Notes under the pieces: generated by a model
What the model was told of the DNA's origin: nothing
Databases searched by the model: none
The model's input: only the letters and a program-made list of their open reading frames with translations
NCBI GenBank assembly: GCA_016219005.1
Contig: JACRCN010000077.1
Coordinates: 1-46,610 of the forward strand
Length of the DNA stretch: 46,610 nucleotides
Source of the DNA: Deltaproteobacteria bacterium
GTDB taxonomy: Bacteria > Desulfobacterota > Desulfobacteria > Desulfobacterales > SpSt-501
Reading direction: 5' to 3'
Part shown: one piece after another, positions 15,852 to 23,886 of the stretch
How the letters are laid out: the number at the start of each line of letters is the position of its first letter
Numbering within the stretch: position 1 is the stretch's first letter
Position numbers and translations under genes: made by a program

Positions 15852-17177
15852 TCAGCGGATCATCTGGGCCGGCAGCCAGGTGGCGAGCTGCGGGAAAAAG
15901 CACAGGATCGCGATTCCAGACAATAGAAGCCATATGAAGGGGAGCGAGCCCCGCAGCACTGTGGCGAGCGGGATGTCGGGCGCGATGCCCTGGACGACGT
16001 ATAGGTTGAGCCCCACGGGAGGCGTAATGAGACCGGCTTCCAGGTTCAGGGTGATGACGACGCCGAACCAGATGGGGTCGAAGCCCAATCCCGTAATGAT
16101 GGGATGCAGGATGGGGCAGATAATCAGAATGATGGCGACGGGCGGCAGAAAACATCCCGCCACGAGCAGCAGGACGTTGATGAGCGCCATGATCACCCAT
16201 CGATCCACCTGGAGCGCCACGATTTGCTGGGCCAGGGTCTGGGCGATGTAGAGGTTGGTCAACACCGAGCCGAACAGAAAGGAGGTGGCGATGATCATCA
16301 TGATCATGGTGCTTTCCTTGCAGGTACGCATCAGGATGTTCGTCACCTCCCGGATTCTGTAAATCCGGTAGAACATCATGGCCACGATGAGCACCAGGAA
16401 AGCCCCCACGCCGGCGGCCTCGCTGGGCGTGGCCCAGCCGGTGTACAGCGAAGAGAGAACCAGCGCCACCACGATAACCAGCGGGAAGATCTTGGCGGTG
16501 ATGGAGAGCCTTTCGCCGAGCGAGTAGGTTTTTTCGTCAGCCATTTGGAAACCGGCCGCCAGCTTCAGTCTGCGGTTGCGCAAATAGGCGAAAGGCACCC
16601 AGGAGGCAAAAAGAATCGTCATCAGCAGCCCCGGAACAATTCCGGCGATGAAGAGCTTGCCGATGGACGTCTCGGTAGCCATTCCGTAGACGATCATGGT
16701 GACGCTGGGCGGGATCAGAATGCCCAAGGTGCCGCCGGCGGTGATGATTCCGGTGGCCAGGCCCTCGGGATAGCCGCGCTTGCGCATCTCGGGGATGCCC
16801 ATGGTCCCGATGGCGGCAGCGCAGGCGGGGCTGGACCCGGTAAGGGCTGCAAAGATAGCGCAGGCACCGATGTTACCAATACCTAAGCCTCCAGGCACTT
16901 TGTAAAGCCAGCGGTGGAAGCACTCGTACAGGTCCGACCCGGCCCGGGTGAGGGCTGCGATCATCCCCATAAAGATGAAGAGCGGGATCGACAACAGTCC
17001 AAAATCGTTCACCCCTTCAAAGACCGTCTCCGCTACAACGGAAATCTGGTTAGCGTCCATGAAGAGGACCATCGCCACCATGGAGGTCACCCCCAAGGCG
17101 AACGCGATGGGCATGCCGCTGAAAAGAAAGACGATGGCAATAAAGATGACGATAGCACCCACAACCAGTGGATCCAT
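15852..17177 (-). CDS. TRAP transporter large permease (DctM-like)
   Basis: A 441-residue TRAP-T large membrane subunit with about 12 helices. Landmarks are VFLFSGMPIAFALGV at the start, IPLFIFMGMIA, GSSPACAAAIGTMGIPEM, GTLGILIPPSVTMIVYG and LITPPVGLNLYVVQG near the C-terminus. The start at 17177 (MDPLVVGA) is preceded by AAGGAG at good spacing; the longer frame to 17411 would overlap most of the small permease gene. It lies 14 bp after the DctQ gene. It forms the sodium-coupled translocation unit for the substrate delivered by the DctP protein of the same operon. Confidence 0.95.
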   Translation of the reverse strand: MDPLVVGAIVIFIAIVFLFSGMPIAFALGVTSMVAMVLFMDANQISVVAETVFEGVNDFGLLSIPLFIFMGMIAALTRAGSDLYECFHRWLYKVPGGLGIGNIGACAIFAALTGSSPACAAAIGTMGIPEMRKRGYPEGLATGIITAGGTLGILIPPSVTMIVYGMATETSIGKLFIAGIVPGLLMTILFASWVPFAYLRNRRLKLAAGFQMADEKTYSLGERLSITAKIFPLVIVVALVLSSLYTGWATPSEAAGVGAFLVLIVAMMFYRIYRIREVTNILMRTCKESTMIMMIIATSFLFGSVLTNLYIAQTLAQQIVALQVDRWVIMALINVLLLVAGCFLPPVAIILIICPILHPIITGLGFDPIWFGVVITLNLEAGLITPPVGLNLYVVQGIAPDIPLATVLRGSLPFIWLLLSGIAILCFFPQLATWLPAQMIR

Positions 17178-17191
17178 ACGGTATCTCCTTG

Positions 17192-17725
17192 TTAACGGCC
17201 TGCAGATTTTACAGCGCCGGAGCTGGCCCTGTTCTTCGGGAAGAGCATCTCGGCCCCCTTGACGACATACTGGAGCCCGGTGAGGAACATCCCCACGGGG
17301 ATGAGCGCATAAGGATAAACCAGCGGCACCGACAGCAGCGATGACGATCGCCAGCTGCCCTCGTAGGCCTCCCACCACATGACCCCGCCGCGGTAGGCCA
17401 GAAAAAAACAAAACCCCATGGCGATGGCGGAGGTGACAAGGTCGAGCTTGCGGCGCACGCCGGCGGGTAGATTAATGATGAGCATATCGATATGGATATG
17501 CGCGTTTTCTTTCAGCCCGTAGGGCGCGCCCAGGAAGGTCCCGGCGATGAGCAGATACACAGCCGTCTCCACCTGCCATATGGTGGGGATCTTGAACACG
17601 TAACGCACCACCACTTGTTCGACAATGATCAGGGTTGCGGCCAGGATGGACAGGGCGGCCATGTATCCCGAGATCTGGGACAGCCGGTTGATTTGCATGA
17701 AAAAGGCATTTCGAGGCTCTGACAT
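17192..17725 (-). CDS. TRAP transporter small permease (DctQ-like)
   Basis: A 177-residue DctQ protein with four membrane helices. Typical features are QVVVRYVFKIPTIWQVETAVYLLIAGTFLGAPYGLKENAHIHIDMLI in the middle and LVYPYALIPVGMFLTGLQYVVKG near the end. It pairs with the large permease 14 bp downstream. It is separated from the DctP gene upstream by 253 bp that hold a hairpin and copy B of a dispersed repeat, so a mobile-type repeat has settled inside the operon. Confidence 0.93.
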   Translation of the reverse strand: MSEPRNAFFMQINRLSQISGYMAALSILAATLIIVEQVVVRYVFKIPTIWQVETAVYLLIAGTFLGAPYGLKENAHIHIDMLIINLPAGVRRKLDLVTSAIAMGFCFFLAYRGGVMWWEAYEGSWRSSSLLSVPLVYPYALIPVGMFLTGLQYVVKGAEMLFPKNRASSGAVKSAGR

Positions 17726-17746
17726 GATTGGTTCTCCCGGATTTAG

Positions 17747-17888
17747 CAGGGTATTGAAAAATGGCGCCTCAGGCCGTGATCCAGCGTTGCGCAGCTATTG
17801 TAAATGCTCACATATCAGTGAATATGCCGCGCTTTCCAAAACGCCGCGCACCGTGGCTGACACCCCGATGCTTGTTTTTCATCACCCT
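17747..17888. repeat. MITE-like dispersed repeat, copy B
   Basis: A 142 bp copy of the element at 14323-14465 in the same orientation, beginning CAGGGTATTGAAAAA and ending TTTTTCATCACCCT, again an imperfect terminal inverted repeat. It sits between dctP and dctQ of the TRAP operon. Confidence 0.8.
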
Positions 17889-17927
17889 TAAAGGTCGCTC
17901 ATGTTCCGTCGGTTCGCCGTGGGGTTC

Positions 17928-17954
17928 CCCTCCGAGGGGATATGTCTCGGAGGG
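17928..17954 (-). terminator. Hairpin downstream of dctP
   Basis: A 9 bp perfect stem (CCCTCCGAG 17928-17936 with CTCGGAGGG 17946-17954) and a 9-base loop lie 24 bp after the dctP stop. There is no clear T-run, so it may be an attenuator or an mRNA-stabilising structure. Confidence 0.5.
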
Positions 17955-17978
17955 CCGCCGGATCCGATATGGGTCGGG

Positions 17979-18989
17979 CTATTTCACGGCCAGATCCAGA
18001 AGTTCCTTGCCCGCCGGGACATCTTTCGCGAACGCTTTCCAAGCGGTTTCTTTGGCTACTTTTTCCCAGGCCTGCCATTCTTCCTTGGTCATTGCGTGGA
18101 CTTTAACGCCCTTTTCGCTGAAGACCTTGGTCACTTCCTTGTTGGCGGCAATGGCGTCGTCGCGTGCCTTCTTTTCCATCTGGATGCCTACAGTCTCGAA
18201 AATCTTCTGCTGAGCGGGCGACAGCGACGCCCACGTCTTCATGCTCACCACCAGCGGCTCGCACATGTACCAGATGGCGTAATTTTCAGGGGTGTTGAAA
18301 TGCTCCAATTGCTCATAGAGGCGGAAGGAGATGAAGGATTCGGCGGATGTCAGGCAGGCGTCGAGCACTCGGGTCTGAAACGCCATGTAAATTTCAGAGG
18401 ATGCCATGCTGGTGATGGAAGCGCCCTGAGCGTTGAGCATGGTCTCAAACATTTTGCCGGCCGCGCGGAACTTCAACTGCTTTGCGTCGGATGGCAGAAT
18501 TACGGGTTTACCCCGGCTGCCGATGCCGCCGCCGTACCAGAGCCAGGTGAGGATCTTCATCCCCTTGTCTTCGCAGATCTTCGCCACGCGCCGGCCGATC
18601 TCCTTGTTGCGCCAGGCCATGCCTTGATCCACTCCGGCAATGATGCAGGGCATCAGGGTGATTTCGAACTCAGGCACTTTGCCGGAGGCGTAGGCCAGAG
18701 GGAAGATGGACATGTCCAGCGCGCCTTTGAGCATGGCGTCGTATTGGGCCGTTGGTTTGAAAAGCGCTGATGAGGGGAAGACCTTAAAAGTCACGGCACC
18801 GGCTGTGGCCTTCTCAACTTCCGCAGCAAATTTCACCGCTAGATCGTGGCGGGCGTCCGCTTCGGCGAATTGATGAGAGATTTTCAGTTCCACGGCCATT
18901 GTCAAAGAAGGAGCCAACAAAAAGATCCCTGCGAACACGGACACCGCAACCGTCGCCCACCCTTTTTGACTTTCCTTTCTCGGGTGCAT
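17979..18989 (-). CDS. TRAP transporter substrate-binding protein (DctP-like)
   Basis: A 336-residue DctP-family periplasmic binding protein. The start at 18989 (MHPRKESQKGW) has AAGGAG upstream and gives a signal peptide with the helix ATVAVSVFAGIFLLAPSLTMA, cleaved near VE. The mature part starts LKISHQFAEADARHDLAVKFAAEVEKAT. LKFRAAGKMFETMLNAQGA contains the conserved substrate-binding Arg region (family R-x-P/G). It ends in a TAG stop, rare among the core genes here. It is the first transporter gene after a GntR regulator. The ligand is probably a carboxylate by family. Confidence 0.94.
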   Translation of the reverse strand: MHPRKESQKGWATVAVSVFAGIFLLAPSLTMAVELKISHQFAEADARHDLAVKFAAEVEKATAGAVTFKVFPSSALFKPTAQYDAMLKGALDMSIFPLAYASGKVPEFEITLMPCIIAGVDQGMAWRNKEIGRRVAKICEDKGMKILTWLWYGGGIGSRGKPVILPSDAKQLKFRAAGKMFETMLNAQGASITSMASSEIYMAFQTRVLDACLTSAESFISFRLYEQLEHFNTPENYAIWYMCEPLVVSMKTWASLSPAQQKIFETVGIQMEKKARDDAIAANKEVTKVFSEKGVKVHAMTKEEWQAWEKVAKETAWKAFAKDVPAGKELLDLAVK

Positions 18990-19032
18990 TTTCCTATCTC
19001 CTTCCGGGTAAGAGGAATCCCCATGGGGGAGT

Positions 19033-19722
19033 TCAGGGTGAAAAACGGTTGTGTTTTTCACCCTGGTCATGCCTGTCATAAAGGTTGACCAGCGCGTTGC
19101 ACTGGCGTTCGAGATGGCGTTTCATGAGCGTTTCTGCTGCATAGGCGTCGCGACGGCGCAGCGCATCCAGGATATCCCGATGCTCGCGGATGGACTCATC
19201 GAAACGCTGATCTTCGTAAATTTGCTGGTGCCGATAGAGGGCGACTTTTCCCCGCAGCTTGGCCACGACGTCGTCCAAAACGCGGTTGCCGGCCAGTTCC
19301 TGGATCAGGGCATGGAAAACGTTGTTGGCGGCAACGTACTTGTCTCGGTCGCCTTCAGCGTAGTGGGTTTCAAGCTTCTGGTGGAGCCGCTCGATTTTCC
19401 GCCATCCGGCGGGCGTCAACTTTTGCGCGGTCAGCCGGGCGCAGATGCCCTCCAGCACGCTCATGACCATGAACATCTCTTGAATTTCGTTCATCGAGGG
19501 CTGTCGAATGTGTACGCCCCTGTGCGGAAAAAGCTCCACCAAACCCTCTGATTCCAACACCCGGAGGGCTTCCCTGAGAGGGGTACGGCTCACGCCGATC
19601 TGCTCGCAAATTTCGGTCTCAATGATCCGCTGGCCCCGGACGAGAACGCCTTTGCGAATCATCTCGCGGAGCTTCCCGGCCACGTCTTGATGCAGGGCTC
19701 GAATATTAATTTGTTTCAACAC
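19033..19722 (-). CDS. GntR family (FadR/FCD subfamily) transcriptional regulator
   Basis: A 229-residue GntR regulator. The winged HTH occupies residues about 1-75 (VAGKLREMIRKGVLVRGQRIIETEICEQIGVSRTPLREALRVLESEGLVEL), and the FCD effector domain follows with metal-binding His in the second half (EHRDILDALRRRDAYAAETLMKRHLE). The start is taken as GTG 19722, 4 bp after AGGAG; TTG at 19719 is an alternative. The upstream ATG at 19791 overlaps a clear operator palindrome and is unlikely. The gene is first in line before dctP, dctQ, dctM and the CoA transferase gene, so it should regulate them in response to the imported acid or its CoA derivative. Confidence 0.9.
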   Translation of the reverse strand: MLKQINIRALHQDVAGKLREMIRKGVLVRGQRIIETEICEQIGVSRTPLREALRVLESEGLVELFPHRGVHIRQPSMNEIQEMFMVMSVLEGICARLTAQKLTPAGWRKIERLHQKLETHYAEGDRDKYVAANNVFHALIQELAGNRVLDDVVAKLRGKVALYRHQQIYEDQRFDESIREHRDILDALRRRDAYAAETLMKRHLERQCNALVNLYDRHDQGEKHNRFSP

Positions 19723-19774
19723 CAGGCTCCTACCATTTCTGGCGGCAACGGTCCGGCATCTGCCGGATGAAAAA

Positions 19775-19791
19775 TTGTATACATTATACAA
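19775..19791. promoter_or_regulatory. GntR operator upstream of the TRAP operon
   Basis: TTGTATA-CAT-TATACAA is a perfect 7+7 bp inverted repeat with a 3-base centre, 53 bp upstream of the gntR start. It resembles the TTGTATAC-type sites bound by FadR/VanR-class regulators, so autoregulation of the whole operon is likely. The site is seen; the binding protein is inferred. Confidence 0.75.
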
Positions 19792-20147
19792 AATGTGTTT
19801 ATCACTACCAGTTTAATTAAGTCAACAAAAAATATTGAACGATCTTCAAAATAAACGGCACAATAAAAATATATTTATCGCTTTGTATTCTTGGGTGGTA
19901 ATAATGGGGGTTACTCCTCACGATACGGGGGCCTTCTGCTCGTTACGGTCGGCGGAGGGTGGTACGCATGGATCATGATATCAAACTCGGAGGGGCCGCC
20001 GCGAGGTCGGTCCTATGAGAGCCATGGCCGTGGATATTGATCTGGAATTCGGAGTAGTGTAAGGAACGGAAATAATTCTCATCCATGTTTTTCCTCAGAG
20101 ACTCACGAAGACTCGACTCCACCAACCCGTCAGGGAACCTGAACCAC
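19792..20147. other. AT-rich divergent intergenic region
   Basis: About 350 bp between the gntR operator and the HD gene. The left 130 bp are much richer in A and T than the surroundings and probably hold the promoter of the gntR operon. No gene, repeat or RNA was recognised. The HD gene may use an upstream ATG at 20085 inside this stretch. Confidence 0.5.
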
Positions 20148-20735
20148 ATGCCGCAGACCGCCAAAGCATACGGCCCAAGGCTCTACGATGCCATCGAACT
20201 GGCCGCCCGGGCACATCACGGCCAGGTGCGCAAGGGCACCGAGATCCCGTACATCGTGCACCCCCTGGCGGTGGCCGGCATCCTGATCCGCGCCAACTGT
20301 CCGGAGCATCTGATCATCGCCGGCATTCTGCACGACACGCTCGAAGATACACCGGTGAGGTTGGAAGAAATCCGGTCGCAATTCGGCCGTGAGGTGGCCG
20401 ACCTGGTCGTCGCCCTGTCGGAACCCGACAAGAAAGCTCCCTGGGAGGAGCGCAAGGCGCACACCATCGACCACCTGGAGCAGGTGGCAACGCTGGATGT
20501 GCTTCTGGTGTCCGTGGCCGACAAGCTGGACAACATGCGCGCCATCCGCGATGGGCTCGAAAGCGATGGCGAGGATTTCTGGCTGCGCTTCAACCGGCCG
20601 CGCGAAAGCCAGAAGTGGTATTATCAGCGCCTGGCCGGCGTGTTCCAACGCCGCATCTCGGCGGGTGCGGGCGTTGCACTGGCTCAAGCCTTTAAGGTTG
20701 AAGTCGTACGGGTCTTTGGGGCGATTCCGGCTTGA
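20148..20735 (+). CDS. HD domain phosphohydrolase (SpoT/Mesh1-like)
   Basis: A 195-residue single-domain protein matching the HD hydrolase part of RelA/SpoT enzymes. It shows AARAHHGQVRKGTEIPYIVHPLAVAGIL (residues about 19-48), the metal-binding ILHDTLEDT near residue 68, and VSVADKLDNMRAI near residue 123. In SpoT this domain removes pyrophosphate from (p)ppGpp. No synthetase or ACT domain is present, so it is a small alarmone hydrolase-type protein or a related nucleotide phosphohydrolase. The start at MPQTAKAYGP was chosen because the region before it is not conserved-looking. It stands alone, 202 bp before the next gene. Confidence 0.85.
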   Translation: MPQTAKAYGPRLYDAIELAARAHHGQVRKGTEIPYIVHPLAVAGILIRANCPEHLIIAGILHDTLEDTPVRLEEIRSQFGREVADLVVALSEPDKKAPWEERKAHTIDHLEQVATLDVLLVSVADKLDNMRAIRDGLESDGEDFWLRFNRPRESQKWYYQRLAGVFQRRISAGAGVALAQAFKVEVVRVFGAIPA

Positions 20736-20937
20736 GCGGCCCTCCATCACCAAAACATACAATTTCGCTTGTCTTGAATCCTGTTGTTGTGTTAGAAAGT
20801 AGGCTTTAATTCCAGAAGGAGCAGGAGTGTCTCCCGCCCTTTTTTGTGGAGGTGCCGTTCGGCGACCGCTGCCGAAGCGATCGCCATCGGTTGGGTCGTC
20901 TTTGGTTCAAACCACGTTGAAACGAGGAGGAATCGCA

Positions 20938-21921
20938 ATGAAAAGAGTTCTCATGTCGGGTCTCGCAATACTGATGGTGTTCGCGCTGGCCGGGCCGGCG
21001 GCGGCACAGTACAAAGCCACGATGAAGCTGGCCTCCACCCAGAGCATGGACCACCCCTACATGGTCGGTGCCCAGAAGTTCGCGGACCTCATCAAGGAGC
21101 GCACCAACGGCCGTATCGAAATCAAGCTCTACCCCAGCAACCAGCTCGGCAAGGGCGAGCGTGAAATGACCGAGGGCATCCAGCAGGGCGCCATCGACCT
21201 GCTCGTTACCTCCACCGGACCATTGGGCGGCTTCAGCCCGTCGATCAACATCCTGGACTTCCCCTTCCTGTTCCGGGATTTCAACCACGTGGACCTGGTG
21301 CTGGACGGCCCCATCGGCCGCAAGCTGCTCGATGACTTCGAAAAGGCCAACATCAAAGCCCTGTCGTTTTGGGAGAACGGCTTCCGCCACCTAACCAACG
21401 CCAAGATGTCGGTGAAAAAGGTCGAGGACGCCAAGGGGCTTAAAATCCGCACCATGGAAAACAAGGTGCACCTGGCGGCCTGGAAGGAAGCCGGCCTGAA
21501 CCCCACCCCCATGGCGTGGGGCGAGGTCTACACCGCCCTGCAACAGAAAGTCATCGACGGCCAGGAAAACCCGATCGCTGTTTACTACGCTTCCAAGTTC
21601 TGGGACGTTCAGAAGAATTTCTCGCTCACCGCGCACGTGTATTCGCCGTCGCCCTTCCTGATGAGCAAGAAGACCTTCGACGCCATGCCCAAGGCGGACC
21701 AGGAGCTGTTCGTGAAGACCTCCTACGAGGCGGGCAAGTTCCAGCGCAAGATCAACCGCGATGCCGAGGAAGCGAAGCTTCAGGAGATCGCCAGCAAGGG
21801 TGTCACCGTGGTGCGCGACGTGGACCGTGAGAGCTTCAAGAAAATCATGGCCCCGATCTACGGTCAGTTCAGCAGCCAGTTCAGCAAGGCCGACATCGAC
21901 GCCATCATGAACGCGAAGTAA
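20938..21921 (+). CDS. TRAP transporter substrate-binding protein (DctP-like)
   Basis: A 327-residue DctP-family protein. The start MKRVLMSG follows a strong ribosome site (GAGGAGGAATCGCA) and a signal peptide cleaved near AAAQ (residue 22). The mature part begins YKATMKLASTQSMDHPYMVGAQKFADLIKERTNG; LKIRTMENKVHLAAWKEAG holds the conserved substrate-binding Arg, and ALQQKVIDGQENPIAVYYASKF is the family C-terminal signature. It starts a TRAP operon with dctQ and dctM. The gene order and the next gene (dehydratase) suggest a hydroxy or sugar acid as ligand, which is inference. Confidence 0.95.
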   Translation: MKRVLMSGLAILMVFALAGPAAAQYKATMKLASTQSMDHPYMVGAQKFADLIKERTNGRIEIKLYPSNQLGKGEREMTEGIQQGAIDLLVTSTGPLGGFSPSINILDFPFLFRDFNHVDLVLDGPIGRKLLDDFEKANIKALSFWENGFRHLTNAKMSVKKVEDAKGLKIRTMENKVHLAAWKEAGLNPTPMAWGEVYTALQQKVIDGQENPIAVYYASKFWDVQKNFSLTAHVYSPSPFLMSKKTFDAMPKADQELFVKTSYEAGKFQRKINRDAEEAKLQEIASKGVTVVRDVDRESFKKIMAPIYGQFSSQFSKADIDAIMNAK

Positions 21922-21934
21922 CTTGTATGAACCA

Positions 21935-21973
21935 AACGGGCGCCCTTTCGGATCGGCAGCAAGGGCGCCCGTT
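21935..21973 (+). terminator. Hairpin between dctP and dctQ
   Basis: A 13 bp perfect stem (AACGGGCGCCCTT 21935-21947 with AAGGGCGCCCGTT 21961-21973) with a 13-base loop, followed by GTTTATC. It lies 13 bp after the dctP stop. It probably terminates part of the transcripts or protects the 3' end of the dctP message. Confidence 0.75.
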
Positions 21974-22003
21974 GTTTATCCTGACACCTCAGAGGGACCG
22001 GCC

Positions 22004-22495
22004 ATGCGCGCCTTGCAGAATTTCAACGAATTAATGCTGAAAATCGGGAGCTGGGGGACAGTTCTCTTCATGGCCGTCATCGCCACCGTTATCCCCTATG
22101 AAGTCATCGGCCGTTACGTGTTCGAAAGCATGAGCACCTGGTCCGGCGAGGTCTCCACCTACTCCCTGGCGTGGGCTTCCATGCTCGGCGGCGCCGTGGG
22201 CCTGAAGAAAGGCTACCAGGTCAAGATGGACTCGGTGGTGGAATCCGTGCCGCCGGTGGTGGCCAGGGTCTTGAAATTCATGGCCTACCTTTCGGCCCTG
22301 TTTTTTTTCGGCATGATGTTCGGCTTCGGCCTGTTTCAGACCATTTACAACTGGCAGCAGACGTCGCCGGCCATCGGCATCATCATGAGCATCCCCTATG
22401 CATCACTGCCGGCGGGCTTCTTCATCATGTTTTTTCTGACGCTGGAGGAATTTTTGGCATTCCTCGGTCTGGGGTCGAAAGGAGCTGCCGCATGA
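22004..22495 (+). CDS. TRAP transporter small permease (DctQ-like)
   Basis: A 163-residue four-helix DctQ protein. The start MRALQNFNELMLKIGSW at 22004 follows AGAGGGACC. Family features are EVIGRYVFESMSTWSGEVSTYSLAWASMLGGAVGLKKGYQVKMD in the middle and SIPYASLPAGFFIMFFLTLEEF near the end. Its stop overlaps the ATG of the large permease by 4 bp (ATGA), so translation is coupled. It links to the DctP protein encoded 82 bp upstream past a hairpin. Confidence 0.93.
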   Translation: MRALQNFNELMLKIGSWGTVLFMAVIATVIPYEVIGRYVFESMSTWSGEVSTYSLAWASMLGGAVGLKKGYQVKMDSVVESVPPVVARVLKFMAYLSALFFFGMMFGFGLFQTIYNWQQTSPAIGIIMSIPYASLPAGFFIMFFLTLEEFLAFLGLGSKGAAA

Positions 22496-23772
22496 TCACC
22501 GTTTTCGCTTTTTCCTTCATCGGGCTCTTGTGCATCTCCGCGCCCATCACCGTGGCCCTGGGCGGCTCGGCCATGGCCTATGCCCTGATCAGCGGCAACG
22601 TCCCGATCACCACCCTGATCCAGACCACCTTCGGCGGCCTGGCCACGTTTCCGCTGCTTGCGATTCCGCTCTTCATGCTGGCCGGCAACCTCATGAACGA
22701 GGGCGGCATCACCCCGGACCTGGTGCGCTTCGCGCGCCTGCTCCTGGGGCACATCAAGGGCGGGCTGGGCCTCGCCACCATTCTTGCCTGCGCGATCTTC
22801 TCGGCCATCTCCGGGGCCGCCGTGGCCACCGCGGTCGCCATCGGCGTCGTCATGATCCCGGCCATGAAGGCGGCCGGCTACGATGAAGACATGGGCGCCG
22901 CCATCACCTGTGTGGCCTCCTGCATGGGCCCCATCATTCCCCCCAGCATACCGTTCATCATCTACGGGGTCGCGGCCAACGTGTCGGTCGGCGCCCTGTT
23001 TTTAGGCGGCGTGTTCCCGGGGCTGCTGTTGGGCCTTTTCTTGATGTTCTACATGTACTACGTGGCCCGCAAGCGCAATTATCCCACCGACCCCAAGACC
23101 CCTACCCGGCAGATCCTGGTTGCGGCCTGGAAGGCCATTCCGGCACTTTTCATGCCCGTCCTGATCATGGGCGGTATCTTGAGCGGCATGTTCACCCCCA
23201 CCGAAGCGGCCGGCGTTACCGTGGTCTATGCCGTGATAGTAGGGATCTTCGTCTACCGGAAACTGACATGGAGCAGCTTTCCCAAGGTGCTGCTGCAGGC
23301 CGGGCTCGAGTCCGGCATGGTCATGCTCTTGATCGCCCTCTCGGAGCCCTTCTCCTGGATCGTGGCGGCCGATCAGATCCCGCAGATCCTGATCGACTGG
23401 ATCTCGACGCTGACCACCTCGCCCTACGCGATCCTGCTGCTCATCAACGTCTTTCTGCTGCTGCTCGGGATTCCGATCGAAACCGCACCGGGCATCGTTA
23501 TCGTAACCCCGGTATTGGCGCCGATCGCGGTCACCATGGGCATCGACCCGGTGCACATCGGCATCATCATCTGCCTCAATCTCGTACTAGGGCTGGTCAC
23601 GCCACCGGTGGGGGCGGTTTTGTTTGCGGTCTGCGGGGTCGGCAACATCAGCATCGACCGCCTGGGCAAGGCTGTCTGGATGCCGTTTTTCGTGTCGCTG
23701 ATCGTGCTGGCCCTCGTGACCTATGTACCCTGGCTCAGCACCTGGCTCCCGAAGACCCTGCTAGGGTATTGA
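22492..23772 (+). CDS. TRAP transporter large permease (DctM-like)
   Basis: A 426-residue DctM protein with about 12 membrane helices. Landmarks are SAPITVALGGSAMAYAL, IPLFMLAGNLMNEGGI, ISGAAVATAVAIGVVMIPAM, MGPIIPPSIPFIIYG, GMFTPTEAAGVTVVYA and LVTPPVGAVLFAVCG. It begins inside the dctQ stop (ATGA). The longer frame to 22171 is just an open extension through dctQ. It forms the ion-coupled channel of the TRAP system. The dihydroxy-acid dehydratase gene starts 114 bp downstream on the same strand. Confidence 0.96.
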   Translation: MITVFAFSFIGLLCISAPITVALGGSAMAYALISGNVPITTLIQTTFGGLATFPLLAIPLFMLAGNLMNEGGITPDLVRFARLLLGHIKGGLGLATILACAIFSAISGAAVATAVAIGVVMIPAMKAAGYDEDMGAAITCVASCMGPIIPPSIPFIIYGVAANVSVGALFLGGVFPGLLLGLFLMFYMYYVARKRNYPTDPKTPTRQILVAAWKAIPALFMPVLIMGGILSGMFTPTEAAGVTVVYAVIVGIFVYRKLTWSSFPKVLLQAGLESGMVMLLIALSEPFSWIVAADQIPQILIDWISTLTTSPYAILLLINVFLLLLGIPIETAPGIVIVTPVLAPIAVTMGIDPVHIGIIICLNLVLGLVTPPVGAVLFAVCGVGNISIDRLGKAVWMPFFVSLIVLALVTYVPWLSTWLPKTLLGY

Positions 23773-23886
23773 TGCAAGGAGCGGCTCCGCCGTTCGTGTG
23801 CCGCCGCCCTATGGCAAAGTTAGACAGTTCCGGGTATCCGGGTTTCTCCGAGTGCCGGGGCTGACGAGTGTCGAAAGGATCATCCT

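Noticed and set aside
22171-23772. 533-codon version of the second DctM
   Set aside because: The extension runs through dctQ in another frame; the ATGA overlap at 22492 gives the normal family N-terminus.
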